NCBI GenBank assembly: GCA_029263315.1
Contig: JAJCXR010000046.1
Coordinates: 62,001 to 126,000 of the forward strand
DNA: 64,000 bases
Source: Acidobacteriota bacterium
GTDB lineage: Bacteria > Acidobacteriota > Thermoanaerobaculia > Multivoradales > J023
Direction: 5' to 3'
Shown: piece by piece, positions 8,601-16,586 of the stretch
Numbering within the stretch: position 1 is the first letter of the stretch
Layout: each line of letters begins with the position of its first letter
Made by a program: the position numbers and the translations under genes
The notes under the pieces: generated by a model
Told to the model about the DNA's origin: nothing
Seen by the model: only the letters and a program-made list of their open reading frames with translations
The model's database searches: none

Positions 8601-9249
8601 CAACAACGCCCATTGGTTTTTCTACGGTGCGTTGTCCGATGTGGCCTACGACATCACCGTCGAAGACTTGGCCACCGGCGTCGTTCGCACCTATTCCAAT
8701 GGGCAAGGCAACTTCTGTGGCCAAGGGGATATCCAGGCCTTTCCCGAGCTGCCTGGGTTCGTGCCAGGAGAATCCCAATCCGGGCACGGCTTCGTGGGAG
8801 ACAGCTTCACAGGGCACAGCTTCTCAGGGGCCAGCCAGTCCCTGCAGCTGGTGCCATTGTTGCCTGACGCCGAGCTCGATCGAGCCGACCCAGCCAAGAT
8901 TGCCGCCTGCGCCGCGTCCACAACGCAGCTTTGCCTGCTGGAGGACCGCTTCGAGATCTCTGTCGACTGGCGGGACCACGACGACAATACCGGCCAAGGT
9001 CAAATTGCTTCCAGCAATGGTCAGACCGGCCTCTTTTGGTTCTTTGACTCAAAGAACATCGAGCTGGCGGTCAAAGCCATCGACGGCACCGACTTCAACA
9101 ACGCCCACTGGATTTTCTACGGCGCCCTGTCGGACATCGAGTACACCCTGCGCGTTCTGGACACCGTAACCGGTGATGCCGTGACCTATCGGAATCCAGC
9201 CGGCAACCTCTGTGGGCGCGGCGATACGGCGGCGTTTCCGCGACCCTAG
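5614..9249 (+). CDS. Secreted ELWxxDGTxxGT-repeat protein
   Basis: This long exported protein has a signal peptide of about 45 residues ending near SSLAAGH. It is followed by many degenerate repeats of the type ELWxTDGTxxGTxLxxDxxPG, about 45-55 residues each, which are expected to form beta-propeller or beta-solenoid blades. The C-terminal 280 residues hold two copies of a beta-rich module (CLQNRRFRVSVAW to NFCGQGDIQAFP, and CLLEDRFEISVDW to NLCGRGDTAAF), each with FWFF and a conserved pair of cysteines. ATG 5614 is chosen because it gives a clean signal peptide after GGGGTG; the open frame runs from TTG 5545. No enzyme motif is visible. A cell-surface or matrix role is likely but unproven. 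Confidence 0.8.
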   Translation: MAFKRLASMRARQLAATWLGPWFHRVGPCCVMLVAALCSTVVLPSSLAAGHTPLPLGDLAPGVTEASGFGFIASTTDDQMLFWADDGRRGMELWITDGTSAGTRLWTEICPGQCRFEESRNLRLEDVVFDGETAFFVVDDGVHGRELWTADGTVDGTRLVADVCPGPCDSGIRELALIDGRAFFLASTAELGSEPWVSDGTAEGTLPLGDFNPGTADSQPYLFSPLGDEVAFLMWTPEHGLEWWGSDGTPGGTRRLTDLCTGSCSNYAVEALPFGGDILFVAVVDVENPELVLYRLSPGQGATPLTTVCASDCGVSNGPPHEAAGRVYIARNGALWSTDGTVAGTRFEMPIPASFFLIREVTALDDGTIVLLAWDRDGSHTLWRLDPSSLTGPLIVGSSRMSLANLGDQVMLIDAGSDTVDLWSSDGTVPGTVRYEQLPSRSSFGSFVQGPLVIGGQAVFSLFNRTDFRLGELLVSGGRGTNLQPIWQIEDRPASTDPRDLTFAGSKVVYRDEGFNAVFDTLWSVDDFGQTQRLLVEGEPEDLVAVELAAGSHVFFTAFERPGDRLPWLTDGTLDGTVKLEDVAGGGALSWAREPVVLNGELFFLADQGRGQKLWRGGGTPGAVQLVADLRPDWLNIHEGCPVCSPPIEPTPIFPRSLRVVGQGSGARLVFVGGQAASGAELWQSDGTAEGTSLLFDLSPLGDSEPEDLMAAGAGLVFTADTGNGRRLWLWDGQSAPTELQAGGEILVSASSDGRAVWIESLDGTFRLWVSDGTVSGTAPLATLPAGTVPEAVLMATGTHVFFPAANALGTELWLSELAAGGSGPRPLVDLWPGGRGSFPKDLRHVVNELYFSADDGVHGRELWRIDLRSEPLIPVLLGDIAPGSAPSSPNEPALMIPSRPEIPTGIIFYGADDGETGRELWVSSLPEDASFCRPDATTLCLQNRRFRVSVAWQDAVNGTQGAGQVLPSTDKSGFFWFFGPDNLELAVKVIDGRAVNNAHWFFYGALSDVAYDITVEDLATGVVRTYSNGQGNFCGQGDIQAFPELPGFVPGESQSGHGFVGDSFTGHSFSGASQSLQLVPLLPDAELDRADPAKIAACAASTTQLCLLEDRFEISVDWRDHDDNTGQGQIASSNGQTGLFWFFDSKNIELAVKAIDGTDFNNAHWIFYGALSDIEYTLRVLDTVTGDAVTYRNPAGNLCGRGDTAAFPRP

Positions 9250-9653
9250 GGGCCACGGGAGACACTCATCCCATCTCGCTGGTCTTCAACCCGCCAGCTG
9301 TGTTGCGAAGAAACAGCGATTCCTAGGGATCGGCGCAGGTCGCGTAGAGGCCTGCGCCGAATACCACCCGGGAGGAAGCTAGATTTTTTGCATTGAGGAT
9401 CTCATCGCTCGAGTCTTCATCGAGTCTGTCTTCCGCTTGGGGGCAACCTTTCTGGCGAAGTCACCATCGATGACGGCCGAGGGCATCAAGTGCCAGAGCC
9501 AGGCCGGTTGCGTGGACCCTTGGTGCGGGATCACGACTCCGAATTGCTTTTTTTGTAGCCCCGTTCGACGCATTAGGGCAAATAGCGTGGTAGAATAGGC
9601 AAATCGTTTTGTGAAATCTGGAGTCTGCAATTCTCAACTTGAAGGGGATTCGT
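9250..9653. other. Intergenic region, no gene found
   Basis: The stretch lies between the repeat protein and a small secreted peptide gene. It holds one GC-rich hairpin (9331-9359), a T-run near 9382-9388 and an AT-rich stretch with TAGAAT near 9591 that may be part of the promoter of the small gene. No open frame here has a ribosome site, signal peptide or recognisable family. Confidence 0.5.
9331..9359 (+). terminator. Possible terminator hairpin after repeat protein
   Basis: A perfect 9-bp stem (CGGCGCAGG with CCTGCGCCG) closes an 11-base loop, 82 bp past the stop codon at 9249. No T-run follows directly; the nearest is over 20 bases away. It may act as a weak or factor-assisted terminator. 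Confidence 0.4.
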
Positions 9654-9974
9654 ATGTTCAAGAGAGTGAAGTGGTCGGTTGTTCTACCGCTGATTGCCTT
9701 TGCCTTGATGCTGGGAGTCTTCCTGGCGCCCGTCTCAGCCGACACTTGCTACGGCACCTTGTTCGAGTACTTCGAGAGCCCTGCTCTGGAGGTGCATACC
9801 GGCGCCAAGGTCGTTTGTTCTGGGTTTCCCAACCAGTACGACTCGGGCGACAATGGTGGCTACTCAGAAACTCCGTGGTACACGACCACGACCGTCGTAT
9901 GCCCATGCTCTGGGTCTTCCGGTGGCTCCGGAGGCGGTGACCCCAACGATTGCGACGTCGAAGAGGAGTGCTGA
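9654..9974 (+). CDS. Small secreted cysteine-containing peptide
   Basis: The 106-residue product starts at ATG 9654 after AAGGGG at good spacing. It has a clear signal peptide (KRVKWSVVLPLIAFALMLGVFLAPVSA). The mature part is about 75 residues, with four cysteines in its body (TCYGT, VVCSG, VVCPC), a Ser/Gly-rich linker and an acidic DCDVEEEC end. It faintly resembles the short exported DUF6289-type proteins common in soil bacteria, but I am not certain. It is followed at 10074 by a second secreted small protein on the same strand, so they may form a pair. Function unknown; secreted structural peptide, inhibitor or toxin are all possible. Confidence 0.65.
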   Translation: MFKRVKWSVVLPLIAFALMLGVFLAPVSADTCYGTLFEYFESPALEVHTGAKVVCSGFPNQYDSGDNGGYSETPWYTTTTVVCPCSGSSGGSGGGDPNDCDVEEEC

Positions 9975-10073
9975 TAGCCGGTACCAGCCTGCTGCAGAAG
10001 TCGAGACGCGCTGCGATAGGGGGCCCAGTGGCCCCCGTTTCGCCATCTACGGAACGCTTGAAAGGGAGAAAAA

Positions 10074-10430
10074 ATGCGCAAGATCAGCCTGTTGACGATT
10101 CTAGGGGTCCTGCTGCTCTCGGCCGTGATCGTCGCCGACGAGCCTCGTGGTGAGGATCCGCTACCAGCTGACTTGGAGTCAGCGGTTATCGGTGAAGCCG
10201 TGAGTATCGAAGACGAAGCCATGACTGCAGAGGTCGAGCAGTGGAACCCGCAGCCCGAATGGCTCGGCAGACCGACTCCGAGCCCGACCTACTGCCCCGA
10301 CTGTCAACCTTGCACATCGACTGCTGCCTGTGGTCACGACCCGCACAGCGGCGCCTCGTTGGGCGTCTGCAGTCCGCCACCGAACTCGTGGTGTCCTGGC
10401 ACGACGACCAGCGTCTGTATCTGCTACTGA
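10074..10430 (+). CDS. Small secreted Cys/Pro-rich peptide
   Basis: The 118-residue product follows GAAAGGGAG. It has a short signal peptide (MRKISLLTILGVLLLSAVIVADE), an acidic propeptide-like middle of about 45 residues, and a C-terminal stretch with eight cysteines in CPDCQPC, TSTAACGHD, VCSPPPNSWC and VCICY. Export, an acidic middle and a compact Cys-rich end suggest a disulphide-stabilised mini-protein released after processing. It shares size, export and Cys content with the gene just upstream but no obvious sequence identity. No family recognised. Confidence 0.65.
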   Translation: MRKISLLTILGVLLLSAVIVADEPRGEDPLPADLESAVIGEAVSIEDEAMTAEVEQWNPQPEWLGRPTPSPTYCPDCQPCTSTAACGHDPHSGASLGVCSPPPNSWCPGTTTSVCICY

Positions 10431-10438
10431 TCTGATCG

Positions 10439-10459
10439 ACTTCCCGGTTTTTGGGAAGT
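10439..10459 (+). terminator. Hairpin following small secreted gene
   Basis: A 7-bp perfect stem (ACTTCCC with GGGAAGT) closes a GGTTTTT loop, eight bases after the stop codon. Position favours a terminator, but there is no trailing T-tract on the plus strand. Confidence 0.45.
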
Positions 10460-10579
10460 GATAGCTCGGAGGTGCTTGGCGACGCATTGGCCAAGCCCTC
10501 CACACTCACCCCCCGCCCTCTCCGGTAGGACGGTAGAGGGAGCCTGCATGGGAGCCCTCTGGCACGGAGGTACTAGCCC

Positions 10580-10605
10580 GGTGAGGCGACACTGAGGTGC
10601 TGGTG
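10580..10605 (+). repeat. 26-bp dispersed repeat, copy 1
   Basis: The sequence GGTGAGGCGACACTGAGGTG plus CTGGTG matches 12423-12448 at 25 of 26 positions, in the same orientation 1.8 kb away. Both copies lie in non-coding DNA on either side of the DoxX/regulator pair. It could be an insertion-sequence end remnant. Confidence 0.6.
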
Positions 10606-10829
10606 GGCAGCGAGCTGAGGGAGAGCCATGGGGTCCCGTCCCGGGTGCCCCATGCCTCAGCATCAGCCCCAGTTTGCAAAACAAACACATCCAATCGGGT
10701 CGGTGCAATCGCTTGCCTGCCGGCAGGGTCGACTCGAGGACGGGGTGACGGACGGAATGTCGGCACCAGGACCACGACAGCGTAGAGCGGTGACCTCACC
10801 GATGCGACTGGGAAGGCTAACGCCCACTG

Positions 10830-11228
10830 TCAAGGGAGTGCCGACGCCTCGCGATGCTCGGCCAAGCGAGCGAGCGAGTAGGCCCCTACCGCCATGGCCA
10901 GATCGCGCACCGCGATATCGAACACCCCCATGGTGAGGAGGTTGCCGGCAATCAGCACAAGCCACGCCGCCGCGACCCAAGCGCCGAGCCGGGTCCACTT
11001 GGTCAGTATGGCCAGGCCCACAAGGATCTCGATGACGCCGACCAAGTACATGAAGGTCTGTGCCGGGATCGGCAGTAGGTTGGACAGCCAAGGCGCCAGG
11101 TATGCCGACCAATCGGTCAGCAGGCCGAAGAACTTGTCGAGCCCTGCCAGAAACGGCACCAGGCCATAGGTCAGCCAGAGAGGTCGGTAGATCTTCTCGT
11201 ACAGAGACTTGTTGTCGGTGGCATTCAT
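10830..11228 (-). CDS. DoxX-family membrane protein
   Basis: The 132-residue protein has four predicted transmembrane helices: residues 15-35, a middle pair around TFMYLVGVIEILVGLAIL and LGAWVAAAWLVLIAGNLLTM, and a C-terminal one. The GLDKFFGLL and GVIEILVGLAIL segments are typical of DoxX/DoxD-like proteins. Members have been linked to thiosulphate, thiol or oxidative stress metabolism, but the biochemistry is unclear for most. It is transcribed away from a Fe-S-type regulator gene whose start is about 250 bp off, so that regulator probably controls it. Confidence 0.8.
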   Translation of the reverse strand: MNATDNKSLYEKIYRPLWLTYGLVPFLAGLDKFFGLLTDWSAYLAPWLSNLLPIPAQTFMYLVGVIEILVGLAILTKWTRLGAWVAAAWLVLIAGNLLTMGVFDIAVRDLAMAVGAYSLARLAEHREASALP

Positions 11229-11375
11229 GGGGACCAGTTCCTTTCTTCTGCTGTGTGAGTGAAACCACTCGGGTTCCGTGTTGGCTCTCGCATGGGCTCC
11301 TCTCGCTTTTGGTTGATCGGCTCGAGGTCTTCGCCATTGCGTAGGAAGGAGCGTATGATCGAGATGCTAGTTTGT

Positions 11376-11389
11376 CAAGTGATAACTTG
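11376..11389. promoter_or_regulatory. Candidate operator between divergent DoxX and regulator genes
   Basis: A short inverted repeat (CAAGT-GATA-ACTTG) lies in an AT-rich stretch midway between the two divergent genes. Position and symmetry fit binding of a dimeric winged-helix repressor, most simply the SufR-like product of the gene at 11478. Not tested. Confidence 0.4.
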
Positions 11390-11477
11390 TATTACGTATT
11401 TGCGTCGTTTAGAATGCCATGGACGGTGACTCAGGGCATCTCCGCCCGCCGCCGGACAGCACCCGACAGGAGAGCGC

Positions 11478-12173
11478 ATGAAAAACACCGAATCGCTGGA
11501 CGCCTTGCCCGAGCCGAGACGGTCCATCCTCGTAGCGATCAAAGGCACCGGAGCCATGGACATCACCGAGCTCGCGGAGCGGATCGGTATTACCTATGAG
11601 GGAATGCGGCAGCAACTCAGGCAGCTCGAGCACGGTGGGTGGGTAACGCGCATCCTTGAGCGAGATACCTCGCGGTCCGGTCGTCCCCGTTCACTCTTCC
11701 AGCTCACCCCCGCCGGCGATCACCTCTTTCCGAAGGAGTACGACGATCTGGCGGTGGCGCTCATCGACGCGGCCGGGGAGCGTTTGGGCGCGACGGCGGT
11801 TCGCCAGCTACTCGAGGAAATCGCTCGCAAGAAGGTCGAGTACTGGGAGCCGAGGCTCGCCGGCAAGTCGTTTGAGGAGCGCCTCGAAGCGCTCAGTGAC
11901 ATCTACCTCTCCGGTGACCCCTTCTGTCGCGTCGAGTACGGCGATAGCGACGGGCCAAAACTGGTGGAGATGAACTGTCCCTACCTCGAAGTGGCCCTGC
12001 GACGACCGGCGCTCTGTAGCGTCACCGTTTCCGTTCTTCGTCGTCTGTTGGGTCGCCGGGTGATGCGCACCGAGAGGTTTCAGGACGGCTGCGGGCGCTG
12101 CGTGTTCCGAATCGAAAAGGAGACTGCGCCCGATGCCGACGAGTTGTTCGATTGGGAATCTCTTGAGGGATGA
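11478..12173 (+). CDS. SufR-like ArsR/DeoR winged-helix regulator with cysteine cluster
   Basis: The 231-residue protein begins with a winged-helix DNA-binding domain (MDITELAERIGITYEGMRQQLRQLEHGGWV, then a basic wing with RSGRPRSLFQLT). The C-terminal half has cysteines in NCPYLEVALRRPALCS and GCGRCVF, the layout used by SufR-type regulators to hold an Fe-S cluster. ATG follows GGAGAG. It is divergent from a DoxX gene with an inverted repeat between them. Likely role: redox or iron-sensing control of the DoxX gene and itself. Confidence 0.8.
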   Translation: MKNTESLDALPEPRRSILVAIKGTGAMDITELAERIGITYEGMRQQLRQLEHGGWVTRILERDTSRSGRPRSLFQLTPAGDHLFPKEYDDLAVALIDAAGERLGATAVRQLLEEIARKKVEYWEPRLAGKSFEERLEALSDIYLSGDPFCRVEYGDSDGPKLVEMNCPYLEVALRRPALCSVTVSVLRRLLGRRVMRTERFQDGCGRCVFRIEKETAPDADELFDWESLEG

Positions 12174-12422
12174 GCATTGATTCGAGCCTTTGAGAGTACG
12201 CCCACCAAAAAACCGCCGTCTCAGTCCCAGCATGGTTATTGATAACGCTGTCGCGGGCAAGGGTCCCCCGGCATCCCGAACGTTGTAGTTAACCGTCGTT
12301 TCTGGCGGCGATGGTGCCACCTTGGGCAATGACTCGGCGTCGGGCGGACGCATCGCTAGAACGTCTAAAGAGTAGTTTTCCCTGCGCTACGCTGTTATGG
12401 TTCAGGTGTATTGATCAAGTTT

Positions 12423-12448
12423 GGTGAGGCGACACTGGGGTGCTGGTG
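12423..12448 (+). repeat. 26-bp dispersed repeat, copy 2
   Basis: This copy differs from 10580-10605 at one base (G for A after GACACTG). Both copies are non-coding and in direct orientation, bracketing the DoxX/SufR-like pair. Confidence 0.6.
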
Positions 12449-12564
12449 TGGGTTGGCCGGTGGAGAGGCTGTGATTCTGGTGCGAAGTTGAGCTGGGTCA
12501 GAGGGCAGCCGGGGGCGGCCGAATCACCTTCCAGGCGTTCGTGGTGCGCCCCATGGGGGATCAT

Positions 12565-12600
12565 TACTGAGGGCTATAGATCTACTGAGGGCTATAGATC
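12565..12600 (+). repeat. 18-bp perfect tandem duplication
   Basis: The unit TACTGAGGGCTATAGATC occurs twice with no gap. It is AT-richer than its surroundings. No gene reads through it. It may be replication slippage or paired regulator sites. Confidence 0.75.
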
Positions 12601-12815
12601 GGAGATTTCTTGCAGGGCCAGTTCCCGCCGCGTCGGCCAGAAAAATTTGCTTGGCGGCCTCGACGGCTTTATTCCGATAACCTTCTTTGGCATGTCGCAG
12701 CTCAGATCCGTATAGGTCTCGATGCTTCCCTGTTATGATCGCGCCATCTTCTGAAGGCAGCCGGTACCGCGGCAGGCGGACTCCGGGGGGGAGACGTGGA
12801 ACGGACGACCTGACC

Positions 12816-14627
12816 GTGGCTGACAGAACTGCGACAGCGAACAGCAGCGAGACCCGAGGACTGTTGTGGCGCGCCTTCACCGGCGACGGCGTCCTGATCT
12901 TCAGTACGTTCGCCATCCTCGCCGTTGCCGTGCTGCAATCCGGTTCGTTGCTACCCTCGGAGCCCTTCAACTGGTACCAGGGCCTGGTGGTCGTGTTGGC
13001 GATCTCGATCTGGGCGCTGCTGTCCGGACTGCGACGGATTACCGACGCCGTCGAGCGCCGTTTCTGGAAAAGGCTCGCATTCGCTCTCTTCGGCTTCCTG
13101 ATCGCGGAGCTCTTCCGGACCGTCTTCTACGACGCCTACCAGACGATCCACGGGGAGTTATTCCAAGAGCTCTGCTACCTGGCCTTCTACCTGCTGCTCC
13201 TTTTCGCCATCGAGCTGCAGGCTCATCGTGTCATTCCCGAGAGCCAGTCCGGCGTCTGGCGATTGCGGAAACGCTTTGAGGTCGAAGGGGCGATCCTCTT
13301 CGTCACCGGACTGGTGGTGAGTTTCGTATTGATCCCGATGCAGGGGGGAGACGACTACTTCACCAGCTCCCTTCCCTCGTCTTTTCTCTATATTTCTCTC
13401 GATCTCCTGATCCTGGCCCGAACCCTTCATGCCTACCGAGATTCCCGCGGTGTGCGGTGGCGTACCATCTACCGCTACCTTATCCTCGCAGTGGTAGCCA
13501 TGCTCTCCACGGACTTCGTCGATCTGCTGTCTTACGCTTCTCTGTTCGACGCGCCTGCCGTTCTCTACCCGATCTGGTACCTCTACTTTTTGCTGTTCAT
13601 CCTGGCTGGGCGACTACGGCATTTCCTACCCCCCGTCGATACGTCCGAGAGCGCCCAAAAGGAGCTCGGCAAGCGGCTGTCGGGAGACCCTTTTTCGAAT
13701 ATCCTCTTGATCTACACTCTGCTGCTGCCGGCTCTTCATCTCCTTTTCGATTACTTCGCGCTCTTCAATTCGGCGATCAATCGACAACAGATCCCCATCG
13801 TTCTGATCTACGTTGTCGCCTTCCTCTACATTTTGGGCCGCCAGCACAGGTTCGAGGAGACGCGGAGCCAGGCTCTGGAGACCCAGGTCGCCCAGCGCCA
13901 GGCGGTGGTCGTCGAGCAACGCGACCAACTGCTGCAGACCAACGCCGAGCTGGAGCGACTCACCTATACCGTCAACCACGATCTAAAGAGTCCTCTGGTC
14001 ACCATTCTGGGGTTTGTGGGCATGCTGGAGAGGGACATGGCCGAGGAAAATCCGGAGCGCATGAAGTCGGATATACGGCGGATCCGCAATGCCGCCTCCA
14101 AGATGGGCCAGATGGTTGACGAGCTGGTCGATTTGTCTCGAATCGGCCCTGTGGACAACAAACCCCAAGCGGTCTCGTTGGACGAGCTGACGCGGGAAGC
14201 GGTCGAGTTGGTGGCAGGAAGGATCCGTGAGAATAACGTCGAAGTGGTCGTCTCTCCTGACCTGCCCGTCGTCTCCGGGGATCGTCTCCGACTCCTGACG
14301 GTATTCCAGAACCTGATCGACAACGCAACCAAGTACCGGGGCTCCCAGACGGAGCCGCGGGTTGAGATCGGGATCAGACAGGGCAGCGAAGGGCCAATTT
14401 TCTATGTTGAGGACAACGGCCTAGGAATCGACCCGCAATATCACCAGAAGATTTTTGATCTCTTTGATCAACTGGATCCGAGCATCGAAGGCACCGGCAT
14501 TGGCCTGGCCGCGGTCAAGCGGATTGTCGAGCTGCACGGCGGCCAGATCTGGGTGGAATCCGATGGGTTGGGGGAGGGCAGCACGTTCTGTTTTACGCTG
14601 CCGCACGGTCAGGCGGACCTGTCATGA
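12816..14627 (+). CDS. Membrane sensor histidine kinase
   Basis: The product of about 604 residues has seven or so hydrophobic helices in its first 350 residues, a short coiled coil (RSQALETQVAQRQAVVVEQR), a HisKA domain with phospho-acceptor His388 (YTVNHDLKSPL) and a HATPase domain (N box NLIDNAT, G1 VEDNGLGID, F box DLFDQLD, G2 GTGIGLA). All catalytic motifs are intact. GTG 12816 is chosen as start; the open frame extends to 12687 but those codons look non-coding. No response regulator gene is adjacent, so it is an orphan kinase. The membrane part has no named sensor domain I recognise. Confidence 0.85.
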   Translation: MADRTATANSSETRGLLWRAFTGDGVLIFSTFAILAVAVLQSGSLLPSEPFNWYQGLVVVLAISIWALLSGLRRITDAVERRFWKRLAFALFGFLIAELFRTVFYDAYQTIHGELFQELCYLAFYLLLLFAIELQAHRVIPESQSGVWRLRKRFEVEGAILFVTGLVVSFVLIPMQGGDDYFTSSLPSSFLYISLDLLILARTLHAYRDSRGVRWRTIYRYLILAVVAMLSTDFVDLLSYASLFDAPAVLYPIWYLYFLLFILAGRLRHFLPPVDTSESAQKELGKRLSGDPFSNILLIYTLLLPALHLLFDYFALFNSAINRQQIPIVLIYVVAFLYILGRQHRFEETRSQALETQVAQRQAVVVEQRDQLLQTNAELERLTYTVNHDLKSPLVTILGFVGMLERDMAEENPERMKSDIRRIRNAASKMGQMVDELVDLSRIGPVDNKPQAVSLDELTREAVELVAGRIRENNVEVVVSPDLPVVSGDRLRLLTVFQNLIDNATKYRGSQTEPRVEIGIRQGSEGPIFYVEDNGLGIDPQYHQKIFDLFDQLDPSIEGTGIGLAAVKRIVELHGGQIWVESDGLGEGSTFCFTLPHGQADLS

Positions 14628-15002
14628 GAAAACCAAGGGTGCAGTGCAGAACCAGCGGCATCGGCGAGGCAAGGCCCGAGGGTCGCCCCCAGCTCTCGGC
14701 GCTCGTGCGGGGCCTTCATCTCCGGTGCTCTCTGTCGATCGCTCGCCATCAGCGGCCGACACCGTGGCGAGGAGAGAAACTCAGCCGGTATGTTAATCTT
14801 CCAAAACAAACCCTTTTGTCGTTCGCCGTGGCCAAGACCTCGCATCGGTGGCGGCTAATTTCCGCAACAAATGGTTCAGAGGTACATCGTGCACCGAGGG
14901 CCCATCGAATCGCTGGTCGAAGACAGCATCGAGATCCGACCCCGTCGCCCGCCGGGCGGCACAGGTGGGAAGCCGTGACTCATCGCCTCGAAGCGCCGTG
15001 GA
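14628..15002. other. Intergenic region, no gene found
   Basis: The gap between the histidine kinase and the first MFS gene has no convincing gene, tRNA or repeat. An AT-rich patch around 14788-14820 might carry a promoter for the MFS gene. Confidence 0.4.
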
Positions 15003-16415
15003 GTGGCCAAGCGGTGTGGCGCAGTTTCTGCCGAGGAGATGGCAGGGGCCTCGCATAGCGTGAGCAAATCTACCGACTTCGGCAGACTCCATGGCTTGCT
15101 GGTTGGCGACGACGAGCTAGCACAGGTCTGTCGCGACCTTCCGGAATCCGCGTGCCGGGAGCAGCCGCGCAACTACGGTCTGCAGGTCGTGTCCCTGAGC
15201 CTGACGAAGGTTGGCGAAGGCCTTGCCGATGCCAAGCTGGTGCTGGCCTGGCTGCTCGACGCCATCGGCGCCCCGACCTGGGCAATCGGCCTGCTGGTGC
15301 CGGTGCGCGAATCGCTCGCGATGCTGCCGCAGCTCCTGATTTCAGCGCGGATTCGACGGCGCAGCATTCGTAAGACCGTCTACGTTGTGGGCTGTGTTGT
15401 ACAGGGCGCGGCGATCATCGGCTTCGGATTGGTTGGGCTGGCACTCTCTGGGGCCATCGCCGGCATCATAGCGATCGGGCTCATTGCGGTGTTTGCCCTC
15501 GGACGCAGCCTATGCTCGATCAGCCACAAGGATGTGCTCGCCAAGACCGTGGACAGGGGCCGACGCGGCTCGGTCAGCGGGATCGCGGGGAGCATCGCCG
15601 CCGCAGCGACGCTGCTGATGGCTGCCGGTTATTCGACCGGCTGGATCCCGCTCACCGTGCCGGTGGTGGCTGGCGTTGTGATCGTGGGCGGCATGGCGTG
15701 GTTTCTTGCCGCTTTTGTCTTCGCATCGATCCGTGAGCTCCCCGGCGCAACCGAAGGCAGTATCGACGGTCTAGCAGCTGTCATGGCGCAACTCGAGCTG
15801 CTGCGCAGCGACGCACCTCTGCGGCGGCTCATCGCAACACGCGCCCTGCTGCTGTCGACTGCGCTGGCACCACCATTTTACATTGCGCTCAGCGGCGACC
15901 GCGAATCCGGCGGCCTGGGCAGGCTAGGACTTTTCATGATCGCATCGGCGGCAGCGAGTCTGTTGAGCTCCTATATCTGGGGGAGACTCGCGGATCGATC
16001 GAGTCGGCGGGTATTGATGTACTCGGCGGCACTGGCAACACTGGCCAATGGCATCGCCGCGTTTGCTGCGCTGACCATGCCGGACCGACTGGTGTCTTCG
16101 CTATTTCTCCCTGCGATGTTGTTTGTGATCATGATCGCGCACCAGGGGGTCCGACTCGGGCGCTCGGTTCACATCATCGACATGGCCGATCTCGATAGCC
16201 GTGCCACCTATACCGCGCTCAGCAATTCGGTGGTTGGCCTGATCCTTCTAGCAGGCGGGGTATTCGGCGTGATTGCCCAGTGGCTCGGCGTTGGCACGGT
16301 GCTGGCGCTCTTCACGCTGATGGCTGCGCTGGCTATACCGGCCGCCTCGGGGTTGGAAGAGGTACAGAAAGCGGATGCCCCAAACTCTGAACAAGAGAGT
16401 CGGGCTACAACTTGA
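15003..16415 (+). CDS. MFS-type membrane transporter
   Basis: The 470-residue protein has about 10-12 hydrophobic helices and lacks a signal peptide. Its early segment (LTKVGEGLADAKLVLAWLLDAIGAPTWAIGLLVPVRESLAMLPQL) resembles MFS members that carry this conserved patch between helices 1 and 2, and WGRLADRSSRRV in the second half is a typical MFS loop. Substrate unknown. The start is uncertain: GTG 15003, ATG 15039 and GTG 15060 are all in frame and none has a well-spaced ribosome site. A second, unrelated MFS gene follows at 16587 on the same strand. Confidence 0.75.
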   Translation: MAKRCGAVSAEEMAGASHSVSKSTDFGRLHGLLVGDDELAQVCRDLPESACREQPRNYGLQVVSLSLTKVGEGLADAKLVLAWLLDAIGAPTWAIGLLVPVRESLAMLPQLLISARIRRRSIRKTVYVVGCVVQGAAIIGFGLVGLALSGAIAGIIAIGLIAVFALGRSLCSISHKDVLAKTVDRGRRGSVSGIAGSIAAAATLLMAAGYSTGWIPLTVPVVAGVVIVGGMAWFLAAFVFASIRELPGATEGSIDGLAAVMAQLELLRSDAPLRRLIATRALLLSTALAPPFYIALSGDRESGGLGRLGLFMIASAAASLLSSYIWGRLADRSSRRVLMYSAALATLANGIAAFAALTMPDRLVSSLFLPAMLFVIMIAHQGVRLGRSVHIIDMADLDSRATYTALSNSVVGLILLAGGVFGVIAQWLGVGTVLALFTLMAALAIPAASGLEEVQKADAPNSEQESRATT

Positions 16416-16586
16416 AGGAAATGGCGTCATCCATCATGTGCGTGCTGAAGATTAGGAATGCTCGGGAAAAGGGGCATGAGTCATTGTGCCAGCGAGATGG
16501 GTACCGATTCCGCTGTTGGAGGCGCAATTGACGCTTCGCCTTCCCGGCTGTTTCGACTGGATCACCGATAGCCCCGGCCACACGCA

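Larger units (their letters stand above)
10431..10829. other. Intergenic region, no gene found
   Basis: This gap holds a hairpin right after the stop codon of the small secreted gene and one copy of a 26-bp dispersed repeat (10580-10605). The remainder shows no credible coding sequence on either strand; the open frames are shadows without ribosome sites. Convergent transcription ends here. Confidence 0.5.
12174..12815. other. Intergenic region, no gene found
   Basis: These 640 bases before the histidine kinase hold the second copy of a 26-bp dispersed repeat (12423-12448) and an 18-bp tandem duplication (12565-12600). I found no open frame with a ribosome site or family likeness on either strand. 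The repeats suggest a scar of past insertion or recombination. Confidence 0.5.
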
